A stretch of 18,481 nucleotides of DNA from JBAVQS01 sp049694275. Its GTDB lineage: Bacteria > Chloroflexota > Anaerolineae > UBA4142 > SHND01. Under the pieces are notes generated by a model. That model worked only from the letters and a program-made list of their open reading frames with translations, did no database searches and was not told the origin of the DNA. The translations under genes were made by a program, and so were the position numbers. This document shows, in pieces, positions 1 through 5,906 of this stretch. The number at the start of each line of letters is the position of its first letter. Position 1 is the first letter of the stretch. The stretch lies in NCBI GenBank assembly GCA_049694275.1, contig JBAVQS010000203.1, positions 1 through 18,481 on the forward strand, read 5' to 3'.

Positions 1-1115
1 ATCTTGGCATCGCGCATCCACTTTTCGACCGGATACTCGCGGGTATAACCCACACCCCCAAGGATCTGGACCGCATCCGTCGTGACCTTCATCGCCGTAT
101 CGGCGGCAAACAACTTGGCCATGGAGGCCTCCTTGTTTTGCGGCTGTCCCTGGTCGAGGAGCCACGCCGAGCGCCAGGTGAGCAGGCGCGATGCGTCAAT
201 CGCAGTCGCCATATCGGCCAGCATAAAGCTGATCGCCTGGAACTTGGCAATCTGTCGTCCGAACTGTTCGCGCTGGGTGGAATAGTCGAGCGCATATTCG
301 AACGCGGCGCGAGCGACGCCGACGGCCAATGCGGCCACCTCGGGGCGCGTGTGTTCAAAGGTCTTCATCGCGACGACAAAACCTTCGCCTTCTTCGCCCA
401 GTCGGTTCTCGTCCGGGACAAAGACGTCATCAAAGATCACCTGCGCAGTGGTCGAGGCGCGAATGCCCATCTTGCGTTCTTTCCGGCCAGACTTGACCCC
501 CATCTCTTTTTCGACGATAAAGGCGCAAATCCCATCCGCGCCGAGGCTCGGATCCAGCGTGGCAAAAACGGTGTAGATGTCGGCAAGGCCGCCGTTCGTG
601 ATGAACTGTTTGGTGCCGTTCAGCACATAGCCGCCGTCCACCTTTTTCGCACTCGTTCGCAGCGAGGAGACATCCGACCCGGCATTCGGCTCAGTAATGG
701 CGTACGCGCCCAGCTTGAGCTTGCTCGTATCGGCAAGCCGACCGAGATACTTTTTCTTTTGCGCATCGGTGCCGGCAACCAGGATCGGCGTGGCGCAGAG
801 GCCGGTTCCGCCGATGGCAGTGGCGATGCCCGCACACCCCCAGGCCAACTCTTCGGAAATGAGCACCGCCGTCATGGCGCTTGTCGCGCCGGCCCCCCCA
901 CACTCTTCAGGGAAGGCATAGCTCATTAGCCCAAGCTTGTGCGCCTTTTCGACGACCGGCCAGGGAAACTCTTCCTTTTCATCGTACTCGGCTGCAACCG
1001 GGCGGATCTCGTTCTCTGCAAAATCATGGGCTAATTCCTGAAACTGTCGCTGCTCTTCGGACAGTTCAAAGCTTATGCCCATCTGTTGCGCTGTCTGTTC
1101 CATTTCAGTGAGCAT
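1..1115 (-). CDS. Acyl-CoA dehydrogenase (3' end beyond the window)
   Basis: FAD-dependent acyl-CoA dehydrogenase, expected to oxidise acyl-CoA to trans-2-enoyl-CoA in beta-oxidation and pass electrons to ETF. About 371 residues are visible in one uninterrupted frame from an ATG at 1115 to the window edge, so only the last few residues are missing. The N-terminal helical part includes FELSEEQRQFQELAHDFAENE; the middle has the family signature YAITEPNAGSDVSSL; the C-terminal part has GGVGYTREYPVEKWMRDAK. The Glu in REYP (about residue 360, codon 38-36) matches the catalytic base of medium- and short-chain enzymes. An AAAGGAG ribosome-binding site lies 6 bases before the ATG. It is probably the last gene of the TetR-redoxin-ligase operon, 66 bp after the ligase stop. 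Substrate chain length cannot be read from the sequence. Confidence 0.95.
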   Translation of the reverse strand, partial: MLTEMEQTAQQMGISFELSEEQRQFQELAHDFAENEIRPVAAEYDEKEEFPWPVVEKAHKLGLMSYAFPEECGGAGATSAMTAVLISEELAWGCAGIATAIGGTGLCATPILVAGTDAQKKKYLGRLADTSKLKLGAYAITEPNAGSDVSSLRTSAKKVDGGYVLNGTKQFITNGGLADIYTVFATLDPSLGADGICAFIVEKEMGVKSGRKERKMGIRASTTAQVIFDDVFVPDENRLGEEGEGFVVAMKTFEHTRPEVAALAVGVARAAFEYALDYSTQREQFGRQIAKFQAISFMLADMATAIDASRLLTWRSAWLLDQGQPQNKEASMAKLFAADTAMKVTTDAVQILGGVGYTREYPVEKWMRDAK

Positions 1116-1181
1116 CTCAATCTCCTTTATCCGCACTCCTGGCAGGCCGCCGGGAATGCGGCAATCGCGTTTACGCTGTCT

Positions 1182-2549
1182 TCAAACGACATAAAAGAAC
1201 CCATCCTCATCCATTCGCGCTCTAATGCTCGTCACCAGCCACCCCTCGTAAAATCTCTTGTTCGCTTCATTCTGGCGATTCCAATAACTTTTGAAAACCG
1301 ACGCGCCCTGCAAGGCTAATGCGCCCACCCCGCCGATGGGCAAAATTCGGCCAGGAAAATCCGAATCGACGATTCGCGCCGCGATCCCCGGCACAGGCAA
1401 GCCAATGCTCCCGGCCTTGCGCACACCGTGAATTGGGTTGGCGTGCGTGAGTCCCACCGCCTCGGCAATCCCGAACGTCTCGACCAACTGCCCACCATTC
1501 GCCTCAAATAACGCATGGACCTCATCGGCTACCGGTCCACTCCCGCCGAGATAGACCTGAATCGAGTGCAAGTTGTGTTTGGCGACCAGTGGGTTGTGTA
1601 CCAGCGACGCGTAAAACGAAGGGATGCCCGGCAACACGGTTGGGCGGTACTTGTCAATCGCAGCCAGCGCATGCGCGAGGTCGAATTTCGGGAGCAAAAT
1701 CAACGCCCCACCCCCCAATACATGGGTCAGCAATGCAACTAACATCCCGTAAGGCTCGAAAAAAGGACTGATACAAAGCGCTGCTTCGCGTCCCGGGATG
1801 GCTTCGGGCCGCCAGGCCGCGCTGGACAAACAGGCGGAAACGATGTTGCGGTGTGTCAGAATGGCGCCCAGCGGGGCGCCATTTGATCCCCGCGTGTATT
1901 GCAGCAGCGCGGCATCGTCGGGCGCGAGCGAAACCTGCGGGCGAACGTCGGGCGAGTGCTGTAACATCAGACGGAACGAATAATCGCGGCGGTCAAGCGA
2001 TACCCGGAAGCCCTCTTGCTTTTCCTGTGCCAAGGTAAAGAATAGGTGCGCGAGCGGGTGGAAATATTCCTTGATATGTGTGGTAACCACCCGCGTGACA
2101 TGCGTATTGGCCTGGACCTGCTTGACCGTAGGATAGTACTTGCTCATCGTCACCACCGTCTCGGCCGCGCAGTCGATCAGGTGTGACTCGATCTCGGCAG
2201 AGGAGCTGAGGGGATCCAGGGCAACGGCGATGGCGCCCATCTTGAGCACCCCAAAATAGGCGATCACAAATTGGGGCGAGTTGGGCAAGAGGAGCGCGAC
2301 CCGGTCTCCTTTCTGAACGCCCATTGCGCGGAGGCCGTTTGCAAAGCGGTTGGCCAGGCGCTCCAGATCGCGAAAAGACAGGCGCCGTTCATAGAGATTA
2401 CGGCCAACCGCCGCGGGCAAGATCGTGGCCGGGCGATTGGGGAAACGGGCCGCGCTCTGCTCGAGGAGGTGATGCAGCAGCATCCCTTCCGGATAAGGAA
2501 TATCCTCAGGCACGCCCGCTTCATAGGATTTCAGCCACGGTTTGTCCAT
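1182..2549 (-). CDS. Degenerate acyl-CoA ligase homologue lacking the C-terminal domain
   Basis: Member of the ANL (acyl-CoA synthetase/adenylating) superfamily, about 455 residues from the ATG at 2549 (MDKPWLKSYEAGVPEDIPYP matches the usual start of long-chain acyl-CoA ligases); the frame is open to 2585. The large N-terminal domain is recognisable throughout, including GDRVALLLPNSPQFVIAYFG and KAGSIGLPVPG. Key motifs are altered. The ATP loop, normally YTSGTTGxPKG, reads YTRGSNGAPLG. The TGD motif reads VTSI. The protein stops at MDEDGFFYVV, just where the hinge and the roughly 100-residue C-terminal domain with the catalytic Lys should begin. Only 66 bp separate its stop from the next gene, so the missing domain is not encoded there in another frame. 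Active adenylation is therefore doubtful; it could be a pseudo-enzyme or a decaying gene. It is cotranscribed with an acyl-CoA dehydrogenase. Confidence 0.85.
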   Translation of the reverse strand: MDKPWLKSYEAGVPEDIPYPEGMLLHHLLEQSAARFPNRPATILPAAVGRNLYERRLSFRDLERLANRFANGLRAMGVQKGDRVALLLPNSPQFVIAYFGVLKMGAIAVALDPLSSSAEIESHLIDCAAETVVTMSKYYPTVKQVQANTHVTRVVTTHIKEYFHPLAHLFFTLAQEKQEGFRVSLDRRDYSFRLMLQHSPDVRPQVSLAPDDAALLQYTRGSNGAPLGAILTHRNIVSACLSSAAWRPEAIPGREAALCISPFFEPYGMLVALLTHVLGGGALILLPKFDLAHALAAIDKYRPTVLPGIPSFYASLVHNPLVAKHNLHSIQVYLGGSGPVADEVHALFEANGGQLVETFGIAEAVGLTHANPIHGVRKAGSIGLPVPGIAARIVDSDFPGRILPIGGVGALALQGASVFKSYWNRQNEANKRFYEGWLVTSIRARMDEDGFFYVV

Positions 2550-2618
2550 TGCCAGTCTCATCAAATCGCAGATTACAGGTTGCAAGTTACGCGTAGGTTG
2601 CGACTTGCCAGCGACCCC

Positions 2619-3080
2619 CTACGCCGCAGCAGCCGGGGTCTCGACTGTCCCCTTGGCCTTGGCCGCCGCCTCTTCGAGCTGGGCCGTGCTCATCCCCCTC
2701 GGATCGTATTCGGCGACGTTTTTGATATTGCCATCCTTGTCGATGGAAAAGATCACGACCGGCTTTTCAACTCCGTACATCTTGTAGACCTCTTGCTTTG
2801 GGTCATACACAACCGGGCATTTGAGGCCGTACTGGGCGAGGAACGCCTTGGCCATGGCAATACTGGGCAGCTTGCGCGACATGATGACTATCTCCACGTC
2901 GTTGCGCACCTTGTTATAAACACCGGCGGTCACCTTGGTCTGCACGGGATTCACCTGGTCCGGGCCAAAGACGAGGACGAGGGGCTTGTTCCCCTTGAGA
3001 TTCTCTAGATGAAATTCGGGTCCGGTGAGATTCTGGCCCTTGAACGTAGGCGCCATCTGTCCCGTTTCCAAAAGTGCCAT
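2619..3080 (-). CDS. Redoxin-fold (AhpC/TSA-like) protein without peroxidatic cysteine
   Basis: A 153-residue protein with the outline of the AhpC/TSA/redoxin family: a GQMAPTF opening, then GNKPLVLVFGPDQVNPVQTKV, the segment LKCPVVYDPKQEVYKMYGV, then VIFSIDKDGNIKNV. In peroxiredoxins the segment after the central strand carries the peroxidatic Cys (TPVCTxE type); here it reads NPVQTKV and has no Cys. The only Cys is in LKCPVV, an unlikely place for a peroxidatic residue. Peroxidase activity is therefore not expected; a binding or structural role is possible. The C-terminus is Ala-rich. The ribosome-binding site AGGAGG at 3088-3093 lies inside the end of the upstream tetR gene, whose stop codon is 2 bases before this ATG, so the two are translationally coupled. 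Confidence 0.8.
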   Translation of the reverse strand: MALLETGQMAPTFKGQNLTGPEFHLENLKGNKPLVLVFGPDQVNPVQTKVTAGVYNKVRNDVEIVIMSRKLPSIAMAKAFLAQYGLKCPVVYDPKQEVYKMYGVEKPVVIFSIDKDGNIKNVAEYDPRGMSTAQLEEAAAKAKGTVETPAAAA

Positions 3081-3082
3081 TG

Positions 3083-3733
3083 TTATGCCTCCTGAGATTT
3101 GAGAACTTTGGGTCTGGATTTTTTCCTGCTCGAGCCGCGCAGAGGGTAAGGCGACATCACCCCCTGGGCAACGAGGTTGTAAAAAATGGCGGAGATATCC
3201 CGCGCGTTGAGCTTACCCTCAGGTGAATACCATTGATAAATCCAGTTGCACATCCCGACAATCGCATGCGCGGTCATCGTCACATCCACCGCGCGGAATT
3301 CGCCGGAGCGCACGCCCTCCGCGAGAATCGCCTCGAGCAGTTCGGCTTGGTGCTCCGCTTCGTCGTGAATGCGTGCGCGGAGTCGCTGGTTGAGGAAATG
3401 TTGTTCGTGAATATAGACGTGGAATAATTCAAGCTGTTCGCTCAGGGCGACGACGTGGCTCTCGATCGCACGCCGCAGTTTTTCATCCGGCGGTAAGGGC
3501 TCGGCGACGATGGCGCTCAACTGGGCCGTAAAAGCGCCGATAAAGCGCTCATACAACGCCGTGAGCAGATCCTCTTTGCTGGAAACATAGTAATAGAGGC
3601 TGCCCTTTTGCATCCCGACCTCATCCGCCAGGTCCTGCATCGACGCGGCGTGATACCCTTTCTCCCGAAAGATTCTCAGGGCCGCGGCAAGGATTTCCGC
3701 CTGTTTGTCCTGCCCGTTTTTAGGTCGAGCCAC
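3083..3733 (-). CDS. TetR-family transcriptional regulator
   Basis: TetR/AcrR-type repressor, about 216 residues from a GTG at 3733 (MARPKNGQDKQAEILAAAL, a typical family start). That GTG has a purine-rich AGGGGG ribosome-binding site 5 bases upstream, while the ATG at 3769 has none. The N-terminal helix-turn-helix is clear: AALRIFREKGYHAASMQDLADEVG followed by KGSLYYYVSSKEDLL. The remaining helices form the ligand/dimer domain, with TAHAIVGMCNWIYQWYSPEG as in the TetR C-terminal domains common near fatty-acid genes. It heads an operon with a redoxin-like protein, an acyl-CoA ligase homologue and an acyl-CoA dehydrogenase, so an acyl-CoA ligand is a reasonable inference. A perfect inverted repeat on its own promoter points to autorepression of the operon. 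Confidence 0.93.
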   Translation of the reverse strand: MARPKNGQDKQAEILAAALRIFREKGYHAASMQDLADEVGMQKGSLYYYVSSKEDLLTALYERFIGAFTAQLSAIVAEPLPPDEKLRRAIESHVVALSEQLELFHVYIHEQHFLNQRLRARIHDEAEHQAELLEAILAEGVRSGEFRAVDVTMTAHAIVGMCNWIYQWYSPEGKLNARDISAIFYNLVAQGVMSPYPLRGSSRKKSRPKVLKSQEA

Positions 3734-3791
3734 GTTAGCCCCCTGCTCCCTTGACGTCCACTGGCGCATTCAATACATGAGGAAACCGATT

Positions 3792-3829
3792 TATAATTAT
3801 TCTACCTACCGTTCGGTAGAATAATTATA
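3792..3829. promoter_or_regulatory. Palindromic operator upstream of tetR
   Basis: Perfect 15-base inverted repeat: TATAATTATTCTACC at 3792-3806 and its complement at 3815-3829, separated by 8 bases (TACCGTTC). The core 3803-3818 reads TACCTACCGTTCGGTA, resembling TetR-family sites with ACC/GGT half-sites. One arm contains the -10 box of the tetR promoter, so a bound repressor would block initiation. Confidence 0.8.
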
Positions 3830-3851
3830 CTTCAATCAAGACCCATGTCAA
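3824..3851 (-). promoter_or_regulatory. Sigma70-type promoter of the tetR operon
   Basis: On the minus strand TTGACA (3851-3846) and TATAAT (3829-3824), both perfect consensus, are separated by 16 bases. Transcription would start near 3817, inside the palindrome, leaving a leader of about 85 bases before the GTG of tetR. Confidence 0.8.
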
Positions 3852-3869
3852 TGCTACGTTCGCGCAAAG

Positions 3870-3908
3870 AAGAAGGGGGTAGGAGCGATGAAGTTCGCCG
3901 CCTACCCC
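3870..3908 (-). terminator. Rho-independent terminator of the phasin-like gene
   Basis: Arms GGGGTAGG (3876-3883) and CCTACCCC (3901-3908) pair perfectly. On the minus strand the hairpin follows the phasin stop by 30 bases and is followed by the pyrimidine tract CTTCTTCTTT. It separates the phasin transcript from the tetR operon downstream. Confidence 0.65.
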
Positions 3909-3938
3909 ACAGCAGGGCGAAAAGGGGTACGCTGAGCG

Positions 3939-4316
3939 CTAGACCGTTTCTTTTCGAAGTTCCTCAACCTTGGCCGTCAGAATGCTGATCTTTTCATTCA
4001 ACGCTTCAATGTCCGCCTTGGAGGGGATGTTCATCCGGTCATAGACGCGATCCATCCCCTTCTCTACGCGCTTTTCGGCGCCCTTGCGACGCTTGGCGGT
4101 GACTTCCTTGACGAGCTTGCGCGCATCCTTTTCGGCAATCTCGCCGCGTTTGACGAGGCGGTTCACAAAATCCTCGAGCTCATCCTGGGCAAGACCGACA
4201 GCGCCAACTGACGCCAGCATGACCTTGCGGGTCGCCTCGAGCAGGCGATTGCGCTCCTCTTCGTCCTTGGCTTCCAGCTCTTCGAGCTCTTCAATTTCGG
4301 GGTGTTTCTTGGGCAT
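3939..4316 (-). CDS. Phasin-like polyhydroxyalkanoate granule-associated protein
   Basis: A 125-residue, highly charged, helical protein. Residues 24-75 resemble the PHA granule-associated (PhaI/PhaF-type phasin) family: LLEATRKVMLASVGAVGLAQDELEDFVNRLVKRGEIAEKDARKLVKEV. The opening segment is Glu-rich (EIEELEELEAKDEEE). The end (IEALNEKISILTAKVEELRK) is a heptad-like coiled coil suited to oligomerisation. Phasins coat PHA granules, but many bacterial relatives lack PHA and may serve other roles; no PHA synthase is visible here, so the granule role is inferred from the family. The ribosome-binding site AGGAGG (4325-4330) is 8 bases before the ATG. It is monocistronic, with its own terminator and a strong promoter carrying two palindromes. 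Confidence 0.75.
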   Translation of the reverse strand: MPKKHPEIEELEELEAKDEEERNRLLEATRKVMLASVGAVGLAQDELEDFVNRLVKRGEIAEKDARKLVKEVTAKRRKGAEKRVEKGMDRVYDRMNIPSKADIEALNEKISILTAKVEELRKETV

Positions 4317-4352
4317 GGTAAAATCCTCCTGTTAGAATCATTTGGGCGTATG

Positions 4353-4368
4353 CGCCGCTTGAGCGGCG
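4353..4368 (-). other. Stem-loop in the phasin leader
   Basis: CGCCGC (4353-4358) and GCGGCG (4363-4368) form a 6-bp GC stem with a four-base loop in the untranslated leader of the phasin-like gene, between its promoter and ribosome-binding site. It could stabilise the message; no known riboregulator is recognised. Confidence 0.45.
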
Positions 4369-4373
4369 TCTTT

Positions 4374-4414
4374 AACGCACTGCGTCATAACCCATTATAA
4401 CGCAGTGCGTCATA
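4374..4414. promoter_or_regulatory. Twin palindromic operators at the phasin promoter
   Basis: Two near-identical 16-base boxes, AACGCACTGCGTCATA (4374-4389) and AACGCAGTGCGTCATA (4399-4414), differ at one position. Each contains an 11-base palindrome ACGCA-N-TGCGT. One lies between the -35 and -10 boxes and the other around the expected start site, with centres 25 bp apart. This suggests a dimeric repressor binding twice. The site differs from the tetR palindrome at 3792-3829, so a different regulator is likely. Confidence 0.75.
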
Positions 4415-4422
4415 TTTGTCAA
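4394..4422 (-). promoter_or_regulatory. Consensus sigma70-type promoter of the phasin-like gene
   Basis: On the minus strand TTGACA (4422-4417) and TATAAT (4399-4394) match the consensus perfectly with a 17-base spacer. The spacer holds one of the two palindromes. It is divergent from the rpsF promoter at 4465-4493. Confidence 0.85.
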
Positions 4423-4464
4423 GGGGTTGAAGGCACCCTTTCCCCCAATTTTACCCATGAGCAT

Positions 4465-4493
4465 TTGCCCCTTTTTCCCATCAATGCTATAAT
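4465..4493 (+). promoter_or_regulatory. Promoter of the rpsF-ssb-rpsR operon
   Basis: Extended -10 TGCTATAAT (TATAAT at 4488-4493), with TTGCCC (4465-4470) as a weak -35 at 17-base spacing. Predicted start near 4500, giving a leader of about 120 bases before rpsF. Confidence 0.7.
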
Positions 4494-4500
4494 AGCGCGC

Positions 4501-4621
4501 CTTTAGAAACAAAATAAAAACCCGGTGCAGTGATGCACTTTACCTTTCTGTCCCGTTCTGAGCCAGCCCTTCGAAGAGCCCGCTGGCCGGACGAGGGCAA
4601 ACCCAGAGGAAGGAGACTCTT
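4501..4621 (+). promoter_or_regulatory. Structured leader of rpsF, candidate ribosomal-protein autoregulatory RNA
   Basis: The untranslated leader contains two hairpins. GTGCA (4525-4529) and TGCAC (4534-4538) close a GUGA (GNRA) tetraloop. GCCAGC (4562-4567) and GCTGGC (4582-4587) close a larger loop, followed directly by CGGAC. In many bacteria the S6:S18 complex binds a hairpin in the rpsF leader to repress the operon. Position and the flanking CCGGAC are compatible, but I could not match the known motif base by base. The ribosome-binding site AGGAG (4611-4615) follows. Confidence 0.4.
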
Positions 4622-4948
4622 TTGCCTAGCTACGAATTGACTTATATCCTGCGTCCGTTGGATGACGCAGCCCTCGTAACGGTCAACGAACGCGTCAACA
4701 CCATGATCGCCTCAACCGGCGGTGAGATTGTCGCCCGCAACGACTGGGGCAAACGCCGCTTTGCTTATCCCATCAAAAAACTCAACGAAGGATTCTACTC
4801 CTCTCTTCAGCTCAATCTGCCGACCACGGCTGTTCGCACCATCGAGCGCGCGCTCCAGTTGAATGACGATGTGCTGCGCTATCTCGTCGTTCGTGTAGAA
4901 GAACACCCGACAGCGCCAGTAACGGAGGCCCAAAAGGAGACTACATGA
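4622..4948 (+). CDS. rpsF: 30S ribosomal protein S6
   Basis: S6 of the small ribosomal subunit, which pairs with S18 in the platform. It has 108 residues, near the usual bacterial length. Recognisable family blocks are YELTYILRPLDD at the start, GGEIVARNDWGKRRFAYPIKK in the middle, and RALQLNDDVLRYLVVRVEE near the end. The start is a TTG at 4622, 6 bases after AGGAG; no ATG fits the conserved N-terminus, so TTG is the credible start. It is the first gene of the classic rpsF-ssb-rpsR operon, and its TGA overlaps the ATG of ssb (ATGA). Confidence 0.97.
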   Translation: MPSYELTYILRPLDDAALVTVNERVNTMIASTGGEIVARNDWGKRRFAYPIKKLNEGFYSSLQLNLPTTAVRTIERALQLNDDVLRYLVVRVEEHPTAPVTEAQKETT

Positions 4949-5370
4949 CGCGCGGTCTCAACAAAGTCATGATTATCGGCAACCTCGGTCGCGATCCGGA
5001 AATGCGGTACACGCCGAGCGGTAAACCCGTGACTTCATTTAGCGTCGCCGTCTCGCGCTCGTGGGTCAAACCCGAAGGTGAGCGCACTGAAACAACCGAT
5101 TGGTTTAATGTGGTCGCGTGGGGACGCCTCGCCGAGATCTGTAGCCAGTACCTTACCAAAGGCTCCTTGGTCTATGTCGAGGGCCGGCTCGAGACCCGCA
5201 GTTGGGAAGCCGAGAACGGACAAAAGCACTTTCGCACTGAGGTCGTCGCCAGCGATGTCAATATTCTCGACAAGCGCGGTCGCGGCGCCGAGGAAGGCGC
5301 TGGCACCGACGCACACATTTCCGAAACGGAGAGCGCCAATCCGGGTGGTTCGGAAGAACCACCTATCTAA
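4945..5370 (+). CDS. ssb: Single-stranded DNA-binding protein
   Basis: Bacterial SSB, 141 residues, binding single-stranded DNA in replication, repair and recombination. The OB fold spans about residues 1-110: GLNKVMIIGNLGRDPEMRYT, then TDWFNVVAWGRLAEICSQYL, then VYVEGRLETRSWEAENGQ. A short disordered tail rich in Gly and Glu follows. The tail ends EEPPI, related to the acidic partner-binding tip (canonical DDDIPF) but without the terminal Phe. It starts with a 4-base ATGA overlap with rpsF, indicating coupled translation, and rpsR follows after 21 bases. Confidence 0.97.
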   Translation: MTRGLNKVMIIGNLGRDPEMRYTPSGKPVTSFSVAVSRSWVKPEGERTETTDWFNVVAWGRLAEICSQYLTKGSLVYVEGRLETRSWEAENGQKHFRTEVVASDVNILDKRGRGAEEGAGTDAHISETESANPGGSEEPPI

Positions 5371-5391
5371 GAGGAGAAATTTTCTGTAGAC

Positions 5392-5778
5392 ATGGATAAT
5401 CAGCAACCTGTTACCCCACAGCCTGCGAGCCGGGAAGGCCAGGCCCCGCGTCCGCCCCGCCCCCCCTACGCCGAGCGCGGCCCGCGGCCCGACCGGGGCC
5501 CGCAGGGCGAAGGGCGCGAGGGTGGTCGCGGCGGCAATCGCCGTTTTGGACCGCCCATCCGCCGCGTATGCGCTTTTTGTAAGGACCCGAACAAGCAGAT
5601 CGATTACAAGAACGGCGATATGCTCCGGCGTTATCTAACCGAGCGCGGTAAGATTCGCCCGCGCCGCAAGATCGGCACCTGCGCCCGTCACCAGCGCCAG
5701 CTTTCGCTCGCCATCAAACAGGCGCGCCATCTGGCCCTGCTCCCGTACGCCCCCGAGCATATCCGCGGAGACAAATAG
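5392..5778 (+). CDS. rpsR: 30S ribosomal protein S18 with N-terminal extension
   Basis: S18 of the small subunit. The conserved core starts near residue 55 (IRRVCAFCKD) and runs through KQIDYKNGDMLRRYLTERGKI and TCARHQRQLSLAIKQARHLALLPY. CxxC in CAFC plus C and H in TCARH suggest the zinc-binding form. At 128 residues it is about 50 longer than typical S18; the extra N-terminus is rich in Pro, Arg and Gly and probably disordered. The ATG at 5392 lies about 15 bases from the nearest AGGAG, a loose spacing. A start inside the extension is possible but no better site is visible. Last gene of its operon, followed by two hairpins. Confidence 0.95.
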   Translation: MDNQQPVTPQPASREGQAPRPPRPPYAERGPRPDRGPQGEGREGGRGGNRRFGPPIRRVCAFCKDPNKQIDYKNGDMLRRYLTERGKIRPRRKIGTCARHQRQLSLAIKQARHLALLPYAPEHIRGDK

Positions 5779-5790
5779 CTCCATCCTTGG

Positions 5791-5816
5791 AAGGGGCCGC
5801 CCACGTGGCGCCCCTT
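5791..5816 (+). terminator. Hairpin just after rpsR
   Basis: AAGGGG-C-(c)-GCC (5791-5801) pairs with GGC-G-CCCCTT (5807-5816), about 10 bp with one bulged C and a five-base loop. There is no clear T-run, so it may stabilise the 3' end rather than terminate on its own. The next hairpin is at 5854-5875. Confidence 0.45.
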
Positions 5817-5853
5817 TGGAAGGCGCCATTTTCTGGAACGTGATAACCCGCGT

Positions 5854-5882
5854 GGGGCACGGCTGACCGTGCCCCTTATCTT
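5854..5882 (+). terminator. Terminator of the rpsF-ssb-rpsR operon
   Basis: Perfect 9-bp stem GGGGCACGG (5854-5862) / CCGTGCCCC (5867-5875) with loop CTGA, followed by the T-rich TTATCTTGT. It lies between rpsR and the foldase gene that starts at 5907. Confidence 0.7.
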
Positions 5883-5906
5883 GTAAAATCCTAGAGAGAA
5901 CGGTTC

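Noticed and set aside
2271..3008. 245-codon open frame on the plus strand opposite the ligase and redoxin genes
   Set aside because: It spans the gap between two supported minus-strand genes and has no recognisable domain.
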